Below, one piece after another: positions 1-8,556 of a stretch of 37,762 nt of DNA (its first letter is position 1; every line of letters starts with the position of its first letter). Below the pieces are notes generated by a model. It saw only the letters and a list, made by a program, of their open reading frames with translations. It was not told the DNA's origin and searched no databases. A program made the position numbers and the translations under genes. The stretch is taken from contig JAGCXN010000034.1 of assembly GCA_017961265.1 (NCBI GenBank), positions 1 to 37,762 of the forward strand, in the 5' to 3' direction. Source of the stretch: Bacteroidales bacterium (GTDB taxonomy: Bacteria > Bacteroidota > Bacteroidia > Bacteroidales > WCHB1-69).

Positions 1-1
1 C

Positions 2-589
2 GAGGAGAGCTGCAACAAGCGCAACATGAACATCGCCACCCGCCGGTACATCCTGCTCGGTACGAACCAGTATCCGAACATCAACGAGCAGATGGCCGAC
101 AAGGTGGAGAAGAAGGTGGAGGAGACGAATCCCGGACTCCGCCGCTACCGCGGGGCCATGGCTTTCGAAGAGTTGCGTCTGGCAACCGAGCGCTATGCTG
201 CCCAGAACGGCCGTCCGAAGGTGTTCCTGCTCAAGATTGGCAACCTCGCCATGCGTCAGGCCCGTGCCGGCTTCGTGACCAATTTCTTCGGCTGCGCCGG
301 TTATGAGATTCTGGACAACACCGGTTTTGCCACCGTCGCCGAAGGTATCGAAGCCGCCAAGGCCGCCAAAGCCAACATCGTGGTCATCTGCAGCTCCGAT
401 GAGGAGTACGTCACCTACGGCGTGGAAGCCGCTAAAGCCGCCAAGGCCGAAGGATTCATCTACATCGTGGCCGGCAATCCCGCCGAAGGTGTGGAAGAGC
501 TCAAGGCCGCCGGCACCGACGACTTCATCCACGTGCGCACCAACGTGCTGGAATGCCTCCAAAAATATAACCAAATTCTTTTGAAATAA
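2..589 (+). CDS. mutA: Methylmalonyl-CoA mutase small subunit, C-terminal part (5' end outside window)
   Basis: The frame is open from the left edge, so the first in-window ATG at 26 is internal; 195 residues are visible. The sequence matches the C-terminal cobalamin-fold domain of the small (beta) chain of methylmalonyl-CoA mutase. That enzyme interconverts succinyl-CoA and methylmalonyl-CoA in the propionate/succinate pathway of Bacteroidales. The first part resembles the end of the barrel domain (LLGTNQYPN), followed by a Rossmann-like domain from KVFLLKIGN onward. The DxHxxG cobalamin-binding motif of the catalytic large chain is absent, as expected for the non-catalytic small chain. Alanine/lysine-rich helices (EAAKAAKA) repeat in this domain. 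The large subunit gene is not in the window; the neighbour downstream is unrelated. Assignment is from recalled family features. Confidence 0.88.
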   Translation, partial: EESCNKRNMNIATRRYILLGTNQYPNINEQMADKVEKKVEETNPGLRRYRGAMAFEELRLATERYAAQNGRPKVFLLKIGNLAMRQARAGFVTNFFGCAGYEILDNTGFATVAEGIEAAKAAKANIVVICSSDEEYVTYGVEAAKAAKAEGFIYIVAGNPAEGVEELKAAGTDDFIHVRTNVLECLQKYNQILLK

Positions 590-597
590 TTAAATGT

Positions 598-625
598 AAA
601 GACGTGCCATGGCACGTCTTTTAAA
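598..625 (+). terminator. Perfect palindrome after mutA, probable terminator
   Basis: A fully self-complementary GACGTGCCATGGCACGTC flanked by AAA and TTTT lies 8 bases after the mutA stop. It can fold into a 7-8 bp stem with a four-base loop followed by T4, and A-rich sequence follows. It ends only about 15 bases before the GTG start of the next gene, so it may also act as an attenuator or operator. Its core resembles the palindrome at 13144-13171. Confidence 0.7.
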
Positions 626-639
626 AAATTGACAATATT

Positions 640-2712
640 GTGAAACGTTTTACCCTGTTTGTCACCCTGTTTCTCATTGCATTCACCTTGTCGGCAAAGA
701 ACCTCTTCATACAGAAAGCAACCATCCAACGCACCGTTGGCGACCTCCAGAAAAGCAGCAAGTTAGCGGCTTCACTCCTTACCAAAGGAGTGAATCAGGC
801 TGCGGCTTTCTGGACGGAAGCGGACGGCACACAGGAGGATTTTATTGCATTCTGCAACGAAAACTGCTGTAAGAACAGTACAGAGAAAGAGGTCTTGTTC
901 CATCGGCTGTGCGACAATTTCGAGTCCATCCTCGGTCACAATAACCGCGTGACAGTTGAGCTGAGCCTACCCATCCATGTAAGCGGCTACACGTCGCTGC
1001 CTGTGGACGAGCGCTTCGCCGCCTACAACTCGCTGGCACACCTCAATAGTGACATGTTCGACAACAAGATTGCTTTTGTGGTCATCCTCAATTTTCCACA
1101 TTTCACCCTAAAAGAAAAGACGGAGAATGCGGAAAAGTGGAGCAGCCTCGAATGGGGCTATGCACGCTTGGGTGACTTGTTCACCAACCGCGTGCCAGCG
1201 GAGAAGTTACAGGCTGTCAGTGCCGCCACCGCCGCTGCCGACAACTACATCTCCAATTACAACATTTACATGGGACGGGTGAAGACGAACGACGGACAAC
1301 AGTTCTGGGGGAAAGACCTGAAGCTCATCACCCACTGGGGGCTCCGCGACGAACTGAAGGCTGCCTACGCCGACAAGGAGACCGGAAAGGCCAAGCAGGA
1401 GGTGATCTACAGCATCATGAAGACCATCATCGACCAGACGATTCCGATTGATGTCATCAACAAGAACAAGTACATCTGGTATCCCACTGCCAACAAACTT
1501 TACAAAGAGGGCGGAACTATCGGAATTTACGGCGAGCCGGAAGGCGAAGTGCGCTACCAGTACCTGCTGAACAACTTCAAGGCGGAGCAGGCCACTGACG
1601 CCTACTACACCGACAACTCCACCTTCATCGACCGCACCTTCAATGACGACTTGGAGATTTCGCAAAGCGACATTGAAAAACTGTTCACCGCTTTCATGAA
1701 GACAGCAGAAGTCGAAAAAGTCGCCAAATTGATTTCCAAGAAGTTGGGAAGAAGACTTCGTCCATACGACATCTGGTACAACGGTTTCAAGAACCGCAGC
1801 TCGGTGGATGAGCGCACGCTCGACCGCCTCACGCAGCAGCGTTATCCGAACAAGGAGGCGTTTGTGAACGACCTGCCGAACATCCTGCAAACCTTAGGAT
1901 TCACCAAAGAGAAGGCTGACTTCATCTGCCGCCACGTCACGGTCGATGCCTCCGTGGGCGCCGGGCACGCATGGGAGTCGCTGATGCGCAGTGACAACGC
2001 CCGCCTCCGCACCCGCATTGGAGAGAAAGGCATGGATTACAAAGGATTCAACATCGGCATCCACGAATTTGGGCATAATGTGGAACAGACCTTCTCGCTA
2101 CACAACGTGCCGAACTACTTCCTCGTGGGGGTGCCCAACACCGCCTTCACAGAAGCCCTCGCCTTCACCTTCCAGCAGCACGACCTGCAGCTGCTCGGCT
2201 TCAACAGCGAAGATACCGTCAGTCGCTACTACGACCTTCTGGACAATTTCTGGAGTTGCTACGAGATTATGGGAGTCTCTTTGCTTGACATCCGCACATG
2301 GCAGTGGATGTACGCCCATCCCAATGCAGACGCGGCACAGCTACGCGATGCCGTCATTGAACTCTCCAAGTCGATTTGGAACGAGTTCTACGCGCCCGTC
2401 TTCAAAGTGAAGGACCAAACCATCCTCGCCATCTATTCCCACATGATTGATTATCCGCTTTACCTTTCGGCGTACCCCATCGGCTACCTCATCAGCTTCC
2501 AGCTTCAAAACTATCTGGAAGGTAAAAATTTGGGAACGGAAGTCGAACGCATCTTCTCCCAAGGCAAGCTGATTCCGCAGTACTGGATGCAGAAGGCCGT
2601 CGGCTCGAAACTGACCGTGACGCCCTTCGTACGCGCCGCCGGTGAGGCCGTGGATAAAGTCACCGCCTACGAAAAAGAGCAAGCTGCTGCCGCCAAGAAA
2701 AGCAAAAAATAA
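640..2712 (+). CDS. Secreted zinc-metallopeptidase-like protein (HEXXH + Glu), 690 aa
   Basis: The start is GTG at 640; no in-frame ATG gives a signal peptide. Residues 1-19 form a Sec signal peptide (basic MKR, hydrophobic core, cleavage near LSA|KN) with no lipobox cysteine, so a periplasmic or exported soluble protein is expected. A gluzincin-like zinc site is visible: H475-E-F-G-H479, with a likely third ligand, E505, in AFTEALAF, 26 residues downstream. The protein is rich in Trp and Tyr and ends in a lysine-rich tail. I do not recognise the family with confidence. Dipeptidyl peptidase III (M49) is comparable in size but carries an HEXXXH motif, which this lacks. The stop is 6 bases before gldF, suggesting co-transcription. 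The substrate is unknown. Confidence 0.8.
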   Translation: MKRFTLFVTLFLIAFTLSAKNLFIQKATIQRTVGDLQKSSKLAASLLTKGVNQAAAFWTEADGTQEDFIAFCNENCCKNSTEKEVLFHRLCDNFESILGHNNRVTVELSLPIHVSGYTSLPVDERFAAYNSLAHLNSDMFDNKIAFVVILNFPHFTLKEKTENAEKWSSLEWGYARLGDLFTNRVPAEKLQAVSAATAAADNYISNYNIYMGRVKTNDGQQFWGKDLKLITHWGLRDELKAAYADKETGKAKQEVIYSIMKTIIDQTIPIDVINKNKYIWYPTANKLYKEGGTIGIYGEPEGEVRYQYLLNNFKAEQATDAYYTDNSTFIDRTFNDDLEISQSDIEKLFTAFMKTAEVEKVAKLISKKLGRRLRPYDIWYNGFKNRSSVDERTLDRLTQQRYPNKEAFVNDLPNILQTLGFTKEKADFICRHVTVDASVGAGHAWESLMRSDNARLRTRIGEKGMDYKGFNIGIHEFGHNVEQTFSLHNVPNYFLVGVPNTAFTEALAFTFQQHDLQLLGFNSEDTVSRYYDLLDNFWSCYEIMGVSLLDIRTWQWMYAHPNADAAQLRDAVIELSKSIWNEFYAPVFKVKDQTILAIYSHMIDYPLYLSAYPIGYLISFQLQNYLEGKNLGTEVERIFSQGKLIPQYWMQKAVGSKLTVTPFVRAAGEAVDKVTAYEKEQAAAAKKSKK

Positions 2713-2718
2713 TTACGT

Positions 2719-3450
2719 ATGTTCACCCTTTACGTTAAAGAAATCAAGTCCTTTTTCAGCTCCGTCATCGGGTACGTCATCATTGCTACGTTCCTGATCA
2801 TCACAGGGCTTTTCATCTGGGTCTTCCCGAACTACTACAATGTTTTTGAATTAAAAACAGCTGATTTACAGGGACTTTTCAACCTCTCGTGCTACCTTTT
2901 CCTGTTCCTCATTCCCGCCATCACCATGCGGTCGTTTTCCGAAGAGAAGAAAACCGGCACGATGGAACTGCTGTTCACCAAACCGCTGTCCGACAACCAG
3001 ATTATCGGGGCGAAGTTCCTCGCTTGTGCCACCTTACTGCTGATTTCGCTGCTGCCCACCCTCATTTACGTCTATTCGGTGTGGCGGCTGGGCGATCCTG
3101 TCGGAAACATTGACCTCGGCAGTACCTTCGGCTCCTACCTCGGACTGTTCCTGCTCGGCCTTGTCTTCGTCTCCATCGGCATTTTCGCCTCTTCCATCAC
3201 CAACAGCCAGATTATCGCCTTCCTTCTCGGAGCTGTCTTCTGCTTTTTCATGCACTTCGGTTTCGAGTTCATCTACTCTTTTGAAATCTTCGGAAACGCC
3301 GGCGGTATCATCAAGTCTCTCGGGCTCGAACATCACTACCTTGCTATCAGCAAGGGCGTTATTGACTCCCGTGACCTCATCTACTTCATTACTGTCACCT
3401 TCCTCTTCCTTTTCGGGACAAAAATTGTGTTACTCAGCCGAAAATGGTAG
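2719..3450 (+). CDS. gldF: Gliding motility-associated ABC transporter permease GldF
   Basis: A 243-residue integral membrane protein with about six hydrophobic segments and the ABC-2 permease signature region (MRSFSEEKKTGTMELLFTKP) between the second and third segments. This matches GldF, the permease of the GldA-GldF-GldG ABC transporter defined in Flavobacterium johnsoniae gliding and widespread in non-gliding Bacteroidota, where its substrate is unknown. It starts 6 bases after the peptidase-like gene, and its stop lies inside the longest possible reading frame of gldG, so the genes are translationally close. The ATPase gldA is not in this window and must be encoded elsewhere, as is usual. 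Length is typical for the family. Confidence 0.93.
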   Translation: MFTLYVKEIKSFFSSVIGYVIIATFLIITGLFIWVFPNYYNVFELKTADLQGLFNLSCYLFLFLIPAITMRSFSEEKKTGTMELLFTKPLSDNQIIGAKFLACATLLLISLLPTLIYVYSVWRLGDPVGNIDLGSTFGSYLGLFLLGLVFVSIGIFASSITNSQIIAFLLGAVFCFFMHFGFEFIYSFEIFGNAGGIIKSLGLEHHYLAISKGVIDSRDLIYFITVTFLFLFGTKIVLLSRKW

Positions 3451-3479
3451 TCCGAAAATCTAATCGTAAATCAGAAACA

Positions 3480-5237
3480 ATGAAAACCAAGGAGATATCA
3501 CACAGCAAGTCGTTCAAGCAGGGTGCCATCCTGTCCATCATTGTCACTGTCATCGCCGTGATTGTCCTCAACGTGGTCGCCTCCTACTTTTTCTTCCGTG
3601 TGGATTTGACGAAAGACAAGAGGCACTCGCTTTCCGAGTCCACCATCGAACTGCTGAAGGGGCTGGACGAGACGGTGTTCATCAAGGTTTATATGGAGGG
3701 CGAAGGGATGCCCGTTTCCTACCAACCCGTAGTGACGAAGACGCGCGAAATGCTGGAAGAGTTCAGCAGCTACTCCTCCAACGTGAAGTTCGAATTCATC
3801 AACCCAACCGCCGACAAGACAAAAGAGGAGATCAACGGCATCTATGCCGAATTTGCACAGAAGGGGCTTACCCCCTACCCTATCCGTGAACAGTATGCGG
3901 CAGGACAATCCACCAAGTATATCATTCCGGGCGCAATGGTGACCTACCGCAACCACGAATGTGCCGCTATACTCATCGAGCAGGACTTCAGCAACAAATT
4001 CCCGACAGAAGAGTACGCATACATGCGCATCGAATACAACCTGATGATGGCCATCAAGAGTTTGGTGAAACCTCACAAGTCGGACGTGGCGTTCATCGAC
4101 GGGCACGGTGAGCTGAACATGTACAATACGGCGTGGTTCGGATCGCAGTTAGGGGCCACAATGAAATACTTCTATAACGTCACTCGCGACTCCATCAACG
4201 GGAAAATCAACTGCTTACGTAAAATTTCCATCGCTGATTCCACGGCACAGACGGTGAAGGACAACGGTAACAAATATGACCTTTTAGTGATTGCGCAACC
4301 TACGCAGCCGTTCAGCGATATGGACAAGTACGCCATTGACCAGCACCTGATGCGTGGCGGCCGTATCCTCTGGCTCATCGACGGCACCGACGCGGCCCTC
4401 GACAGTCTTCAGGAACGTCCGGAATTTATGGCCGTCCCGAACCGTACCCGCCTCGGTGACATGTTCTTCCGCTATGGCGTGCGCGTCAACAGCAACCTTA
4501 TCCAAGACATCGGAAGCTGTCAGGCACTGCCGGTCAACACGAGCGGTGATTTGATGATTTTCCCATACGCTCTCAACATCACCCACTTTGAGGAACATCC
4601 TATCACGCAGAAAATCACGGCGGTACGCTCCAACTTCGCCGGTTCCATCGACTTTGTCGGACACTCCGAGGGGTTGACGAAGACCGTGCTCGCCACCTCC
4701 TCCGACAGCAGTAAGCTCGTGCCGACACCGGCCATCGTGTCGTTGAAAGTAGGACTGGCCAAACCCAATCCCGAAGAGTTCGGTCTGCGCCGGATTCCCA
4801 TCGCTGTGTTGGTGGAAGGCAAGTTCCGTTCCGCCTTCGACGGCCTCCTGCCCATCGAATTCGACACCATCAAGCAATTCAACTACCTGCGCAGCAGTTC
4901 CGAGACCAAACAGATCTTCATTGCTGACGGTGACATCATCCGCAACTACTTTGACCCGCGGACCGGTTTTTACCCTACCGGCTACGACGTCTATACCAAA
5001 CGTTTCTACGACAATACCGAATTTCTCACCAACTGCGTGGACTACCTATGTGACAACAACGACCTGATTGAACTCCGCTCGAAGGTGTTCCACATCGGTC
5101 TCCTCAACCAGTCGAAGGTGGCGGACAAGAAGGTGCGCCAACGCCATCAGGCCCTCACCATCGGACTCCCGCTCGCACTGCTGGCATTGCTGGGCATCGT
5201 CGTCACAATGGTACGGCGAAAAATCTATGCGGTGTAA
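3480..5237 (+). CDS. gldG: GldG, ABC transporter auxiliary/substrate-binding protein
   Basis: 585 residues from the ATG at 3480. An in-frame ATG at 3444 would add 12 residues and overlap the gldF stop. I prefer 3480 because it gives a normal MKTKE start just before the first membrane helix and sits behind the A-rich sequence typical of Bacteroidota starts. The protein has an N-terminal helix at about residues 16-36, a large extracytoplasmic part with the DLTKDKRHSLS motif and the IDGHGE segment of the GldG/ABC_transp_aux family, and a C-terminal helix followed by VRRKIYAV. This is the usual GldG topology. It pairs with GldF in the same operon. Confidence 0.93.
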   Translation: MKTKEISHSKSFKQGAILSIIVTVIAVIVLNVVASYFFFRVDLTKDKRHSLSESTIELLKGLDETVFIKVYMEGEGMPVSYQPVVTKTREMLEEFSSYSSNVKFEFINPTADKTKEEINGIYAEFAQKGLTPYPIREQYAAGQSTKYIIPGAMVTYRNHECAAILIEQDFSNKFPTEEYAYMRIEYNLMMAIKSLVKPHKSDVAFIDGHGELNMYNTAWFGSQLGATMKYFYNVTRDSINGKINCLRKISIADSTAQTVKDNGNKYDLLVIAQPTQPFSDMDKYAIDQHLMRGGRILWLIDGTDAALDSLQERPEFMAVPNRTRLGDMFFRYGVRVNSNLIQDIGSCQALPVNTSGDLMIFPYALNITHFEEHPITQKITAVRSNFAGSIDFVGHSEGLTKTVLATSSDSSKLVPTPAIVSLKVGLAKPNPEEFGLRRIPIAVLVEGKFRSAFDGLLPIEFDTIKQFNYLRSSSETKQIFIADGDIIRNYFDPRTGFYPTGYDVYTKRFYDNTEFLTNCVDYLCDNNDLIELRSKVFHIGLLNQSKVADKKVRQRHQALTIGLPLALLALLGIVVTMVRRKIYAV

Positions 5238-5392
5238 CCATAAAATAAACCTAATGACCTACCTCATACAATTAATACGAACTCTTACTTACGGGGATTT
5301 TATCCCCGCCTGGTATCTTTCGCCCATACAGGGCTCTAATTAGGAATTATATTTTTAACCTTTAACTTGCTTGATAAACTTGTAACTGACGA
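5238..5392. other. Intergenic spacer with two short GC-rich hairpins
   Basis: There is no gene here. Two adjacent inverted repeats are visible: GGGGA-TTTTA-TCCCC at 5293-5307 and GCCC-ATACA-GGGC at about 5322-5334, each with a five-base loop. The rest is AT-rich. No convincing promoter or T-run follows, so a role as terminator or repeat relic is open. Confidence 0.4.
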
Positions 5393-6505
5393 ATGAACAA
5401 ACGAAATATCATATTGCTAATTTGTGCGGCGGTGCTGGTAATCGGCTGTCTGCTGCTGGTACTTTGGAAAAACAAGATTCTCTTCAATAAATCGGATTTG
5501 CAGGTCGATATGTTCGCAGTGAAGGACACAGCGACAGTGACCCGCGTGTTTATGGCTGACATGCACGAAAATACGGTCCTGCTGACCAAGACAGCGAACG
5601 GTTGGATGCTTTCTGACACCATTCCCGTGATTGCTGGCAAGATAGAGTCGCTGTTGTCCACCATGCAGAACCTGCGGGTGCAGCAACCCGCCTCCAAGAA
5701 CAGCATCGAGAACATTAACCGCATGATGGCGGCGGGTGCCATCAAAGTGGAAATTTACGAAAATGCACCGCTGTTTACCCTGTTCAAAAAAGGCTTTTTT
5801 GTAAAAGAACGCCGCACACTCACTTACTATATGGGGCCAGCCACACAATCGAACATGAGCAACTATGCCATCCTCGAAGGACGTGAGGACATGCCCTGCA
5901 TCGTCTATATTCCGGGCTTCCGCGGCTTCGTCACCCCACGCTACTCACCTTTTGCCGAAGATTGGGTCAGCCACAAACTGTTCGACACAAAACTCACAAG
6001 GATACAGGAAGTGGTCGTCACCGACTACGACAATCCGGCAGAGTCGTTCCGTATCGAAAAAGCCGGCGCCCGCTTCTTTAACCTTTATAACGGTCAGAAC
6101 CAACAAATTGCGCAATACGACACCAGCAAGGTCATCAACTACTTGTCCGACTTCCGTAACCGCAACTACGAGTCCGTCGCCACGGAAATAGAACCCGACA
6201 AACGCGACAGCATCATCCGCAGCAGCCTGTTCAAGACCATCAAGTTGACAGACGTGAACGGCAAGACCAACATTTTGGCCCTCTACCGTATGGACAGCGA
6301 ATATGATTACTACGATGAACAAGGCAACCACATGGATGACATCGAAATGCTCTACAACCGCGACCGCTGCTATGCCACCCTCAATGGTGACAAACGAAAA
6401 CTATATCGCGTGCAGTATTACCATTTCGACCGGCTTTTACAGCCCTTCTCCTATTTTGTCACTCCCACAGCCATCCCCTCTTACACATTGGAAGAAATCA
6501 AATAA
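5393..6505 (+). CDS. DUF4340-like membrane-anchored protein downstream of gldFG
   Basis: A 370-residue protein with one N-terminal membrane helix (about residues 5-25, IILLICAAVLVIGCLLLVLW) and a soluble beta-rich remainder, so a membrane-anchored periplasmic protein. Repeated short segments such as the opening VKDTATVTRVFM..VLLTK..GWMLSD match the pattern of DUF4340 proteins, which are commonly encoded beside GldG-type ABC transporter genes. The role is unknown; context suggests an accessory to the GldF/GldG transporter. The gap from gldG is 155 bases and holds two hairpins, so it may have partly separate expression. It is followed after 14 bases by the TraB/GumN gene. No catalytic motif is visible. 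Confidence 0.75.
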   Translation: MNKRNIILLICAAVLVIGCLLLVLWKNKILFNKSDLQVDMFAVKDTATVTRVFMADMHENTVLLTKTANGWMLSDTIPVIAGKIESLLSTMQNLRVQQPASKNSIENINRMMAAGAIKVEIYENAPLFTLFKKGFFVKERRTLTYYMGPATQSNMSNYAILEGREDMPCIVYIPGFRGFVTPRYSPFAEDWVSHKLFDTKLTRIQEVVVTDYDNPAESFRIEKAGARFFNLYNGQNQQIAQYDTSKVINYLSDFRNRNYESVATEIEPDKRDSIIRSSLFKTIKLTDVNGKTNILALYRMDSEYDYYDEQGNHMDDIEMLYNRDRCYATLNGDKRKLYRVQYYHFDRLLQPFSYFVTPTAIPSYTLEEIK

Positions 6506-6519
6506 TTTTTTATAAAAAC

Positions 6520-7392
6520 ATGAAAAGACTCTCTCTCTTCCTTCTTCTTGTTTTTTTTGCAACCCTTTCATTTTCACAATCTTTACTATGGAAAGTAACA
6601 GGCGGTGACTTGAAGCAGCCTTCCTATCTCTACGGCTCCATCCATATTCAGGATGCCCGTGTCTTCGCTTTCGACAGCACCGTAGTTCTCGGCACTTTAC
6701 AGTCGTGCGACGCCTTCGCAATGGAGGTTCTTTTAGACGAAATTGATCCCGTCGCTATCCGAAAAAGCCAGTATATGAAAAAAGGAAAGTTGCTATCTGA
6801 AATGATGAAGCCTGCAGATTTCGCCAAATTGGACAGTGTTTGCAAAGCAAAACTCGGAGTTACTGCCTACTTCGTCAATACGATGAAACCGTTCTTTCTT
6901 AGCAGCGGCTTACAACAGGCGGACATGGCGAAAGATAAGGACGATGCACTTGATGTCTATTTTCTGAAAAAAGCCCGCGCTGCCGGCAAAAAGTGCTACG
7001 GTGTGGAGCAATATCAGGACCAGATTGCCGCTATTGATGCCATTAGTCTGAAGGAGCAGGTCAAGATGCTGGTGGAAAGTCTCGATGAAACCAACAGCGA
7101 TACAGCCCAAAGCCAGTTCGACGAGCTGCTGGATGCGTACCTCACCTATAATTTTGACAAGATGCTAGAACTCAGCTCGGATGAGTCGTTACCGAAAAAA
7201 TTCAACAAGGTGTTCCTCATCGACCGCAATGTCGGAATGGCGGATCATTTTGTTGAAATCGCACGTAATGAGAGCCTTTTCTGTGTGGTTGGTGCGGCAC
7301 ACCTGGCAGGCGACAAAGGCGTTCCGGCACTGCTCCGCAAAAAAGGCTATACGGTAGAACCTGTGCTGTTCCAATTCCATGCTGTTGAATGA
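6520..7392 (+). CDS. TraB/GumN family protein, exported
   Basis: 290 residues with a signal peptide ([20 protein letters not shown], cleavage near residue 20). The two GxxH motifs of the TraB/GumN superfamily are present: YGSIH near the start (G39, H42) and VGAAHLAG near the end (G258, H261). An acidic AMEVLLDE segment lies between them. The family has a Tiki/EreA-like fold and is proposed to be a metal-dependent hydrolase, but the bacterial members have no agreed substrate. Length is normal for single-domain bacterial members. It lies 14 bases after the DUF4340-like gene, and the rubrerythrin gene starts 68 bases further on. Fold assignment is confident; function is not. Confidence 0.88.
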   Translation: MKRLSLFLLLVFFATLSFSQSLLWKVTGGDLKQPSYLYGSIHIQDARVFAFDSTVVLGTLQSCDAFAMEVLLDEIDPVAIRKSQYMKKGKLLSEMMKPADFAKLDSVCKAKLGVTAYFVNTMKPFFLSSGLQQADMAKDKDDALDVYFLKKARAAGKKCYGVEQYQDQIAAIDAISLKEQVKMLVESLDETNSDTAQSQFDELLDAYLTYNFDKMLELSSDESLPKKFNKVFLIDRNVGMADHFVEIARNESLFCVVGAAHLAGDKGVPALLRKKGYTVEPVLFQFHAVE

Positions 7393-7460
7393 ACAATCCC
7401 ATTGCTGAAATTGTTATAATATTGTCACTTACAAAAACAACCTTTAAAAATCAAAACATT

Positions 7461-8012
7461 ATGAAGAAAAAATTTATCTGCACCGTTTGCGGTTATGTTC
7501 ACGAAGGTGACGAAGCTCCCGAATTCTGCCCCCAGTGCAAAGTTCCGAAGAGCAAGTTCAAAGAACTGAAAGAAGACACTGCGCTCAATTTTGTAACTGA
7601 GCATGTCATCGGTGTTGCCAAGGGTACTGGCGAAGAGATGATTAACGACCTGCGTTCACATTTCAATGGCGAATGCAGCGAAGTTGGCATGTACTTGGCA
7701 ATGAGCCGCCAGGCCGACCGTGAGGGCTATCCGGAAATCGCCGAAGCCTTCAAGCGCTACGCTTGGGAAGAGGCCGAACACGCCGCCAAGTTTGCCGAAT
7801 TGCTCGGTGACGTGGTGTGGGACACCAAGACCAACCTTGAGAAACGTATGAACGCCGAAGCCGGTGCTTGCGAGGACAAGATGCGTATCGCCCGCAACGC
7901 CAAAGAGCAGAACCTTGACGCCATCCACGACACCGTCCACGAAATGGCCAAGGACGAAGCCCGTCACGGCCAAGGTTTCGAAGGTCTCTTCAACCGCTAC
8001 TTCAAGAAATAG
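7461..8012 (+). CDS. Rubrerythrin with N-terminal rubredoxin domain ('reverse' rubrerythrin)
   Basis: 183 residues from the ATG at 7461. The upstream in-frame ATG at 7389 overlaps the TraB stop and adds a non-homologous, AT-rich leader, so I reject it. Residues 1-35 form a rubredoxin-like Fe(Cys)4 site (C7xxC10, C23xxC26). The remainder is a ferritin-like four-helix di-iron domain with EEAEH and DEARH motifs. Classical rubrerythrin has the opposite domain order. Proteins of this class act as NADH-linked peroxidases that remove hydrogen peroxide in anaerobes. It is likely cytoplasmic, as there is no signal peptide. A strong terminator follows at 8046, so it ends its transcription unit. It fits an oxygen-sensitive gut or rumen-type anaerobe. 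Confidence 0.93.
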   Translation: MKKKFICTVCGYVHEGDEAPEFCPQCKVPKSKFKELKEDTALNFVTEHVIGVAKGTGEEMINDLRSHFNGECSEVGMYLAMSRQADREGYPEIAEAFKRYAWEEAEHAAKFAELLGDVVWDTKTNLEKRMNAEAGACEDKMRIARNAKEQNLDAIHDTVHEMAKDEARHGQGFEGLFNRYFKK

Positions 8013-8045
8013 GCTGTTTTACAGAAATTTGCAGATTTCAAACCT

Positions 8046-8086
8046 CTGCCGGATACCTCAGTTGTGGTATCCGGCAGTTTTGTTTT
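8046..8086 (+). terminator. Rho-independent terminator after rubrerythrin
   Basis: A perfect 12-bp stem, CTGCCGGATACC at 8046-8057 paired with GGTATCCGGCAG at 8066-8077, with an eight-base loop and a T-rich tail (TTTTGTTTT). Confidence 0.93.
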
Positions 8087-8117
8087 ACAAGCCGCCCGAA
8101 CAATCCCAATTTTTACG

Positions 8118-8125
8118 TACTTTTG
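8118..8125 (+). promoter_or_regulatory. Bacteroidota -7 box upstream of the thioesterase-mnmE pair
   Basis: TACTTTTG fits the TAnnTTTG -7 consensus. It sits 24 bases before the ATG at 8149 and just after the preceding terminator. I see no clear -33 TTG at the usual spacing. Confidence 0.6.
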
Positions 8126-8148
8126 CCGCTTCATCAAACAGCAATACT

Positions 8149-8544
8149 ATGCAACCTTACGAACATATCGTAAAATACTATGAGTGTGACAGAATGGGCA
8201 TCGTCCACCACTCCAATTATGTCCGTTTTATGGAAGAGGCACGGGTGGATTGGATGGACCAACTCGGTTACGGCTTCGACAAAATGGAAGCGGAGGGCGT
8301 GGTCTCGCCCGTCACCGCCATCAGTTGCAACTATAAGAGTCCCAGCACTTTCAAGGATGTGATTTCCATTGACGTAAAAGTGGCGGGAATGACTGCTGTG
8401 AGAATCAGCTTCGACTACACAATGAAGGTGAAGGACAAAGTGGTCTGCCTTGCCTCCAGTACCCACTGTTTTTTGGAAAACGGCAGGCTCGTGATGATGG
8501 AGGAACGTTTTCCAGAGTTGTACAAAAAAATTAAAGAGCTGTAA
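8149..8544 (+). CDS. Acyl-CoA thioesterase, YbgC/4HBT hotdog family
   Basis: 131 residues from the ATG at 8149, chosen because the longer frame runs back through the rubrerythrin gene and the terminator. The opening YYECDRMGIVHHSNYVRFMEEAR is the signature of 4-hydroxybenzoyl-CoA thioesterase-like hotdog proteins, with D14 in the position of the catalytic aspartate and the following HxxNY. The single-domain length is normal. It probably hydrolyses short or aromatic acyl-CoA in the cytoplasm; the true substrate cannot be read from sequence. It is 12 bases upstream of mnmE and shares the promoter at 8118, so the two are probably co-transcribed. Confidence 0.9.
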   Translation: MQPYEHIVKYYECDRMGIVHHSNYVRFMEEARVDWMDQLGYGFDKMEAEGVVSPVTAISCNYKSPSTFKDVISIDVKVAGMTAVRISFDYTMKVKDKVVCLASSTHCFLENGRLVMMEERFPELYKKIKEL

Positions 8545-8556
8545 TCGTTCCGGCCT

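Noticed and set aside
7389-7460. Extended N terminus of the rubrerythrin from 7389
   Set aside because: It overlaps the end of the TraB/GumN gene and is AT-rich and unlike the family; the rubredoxin domain begins directly after the ATG at 7461.
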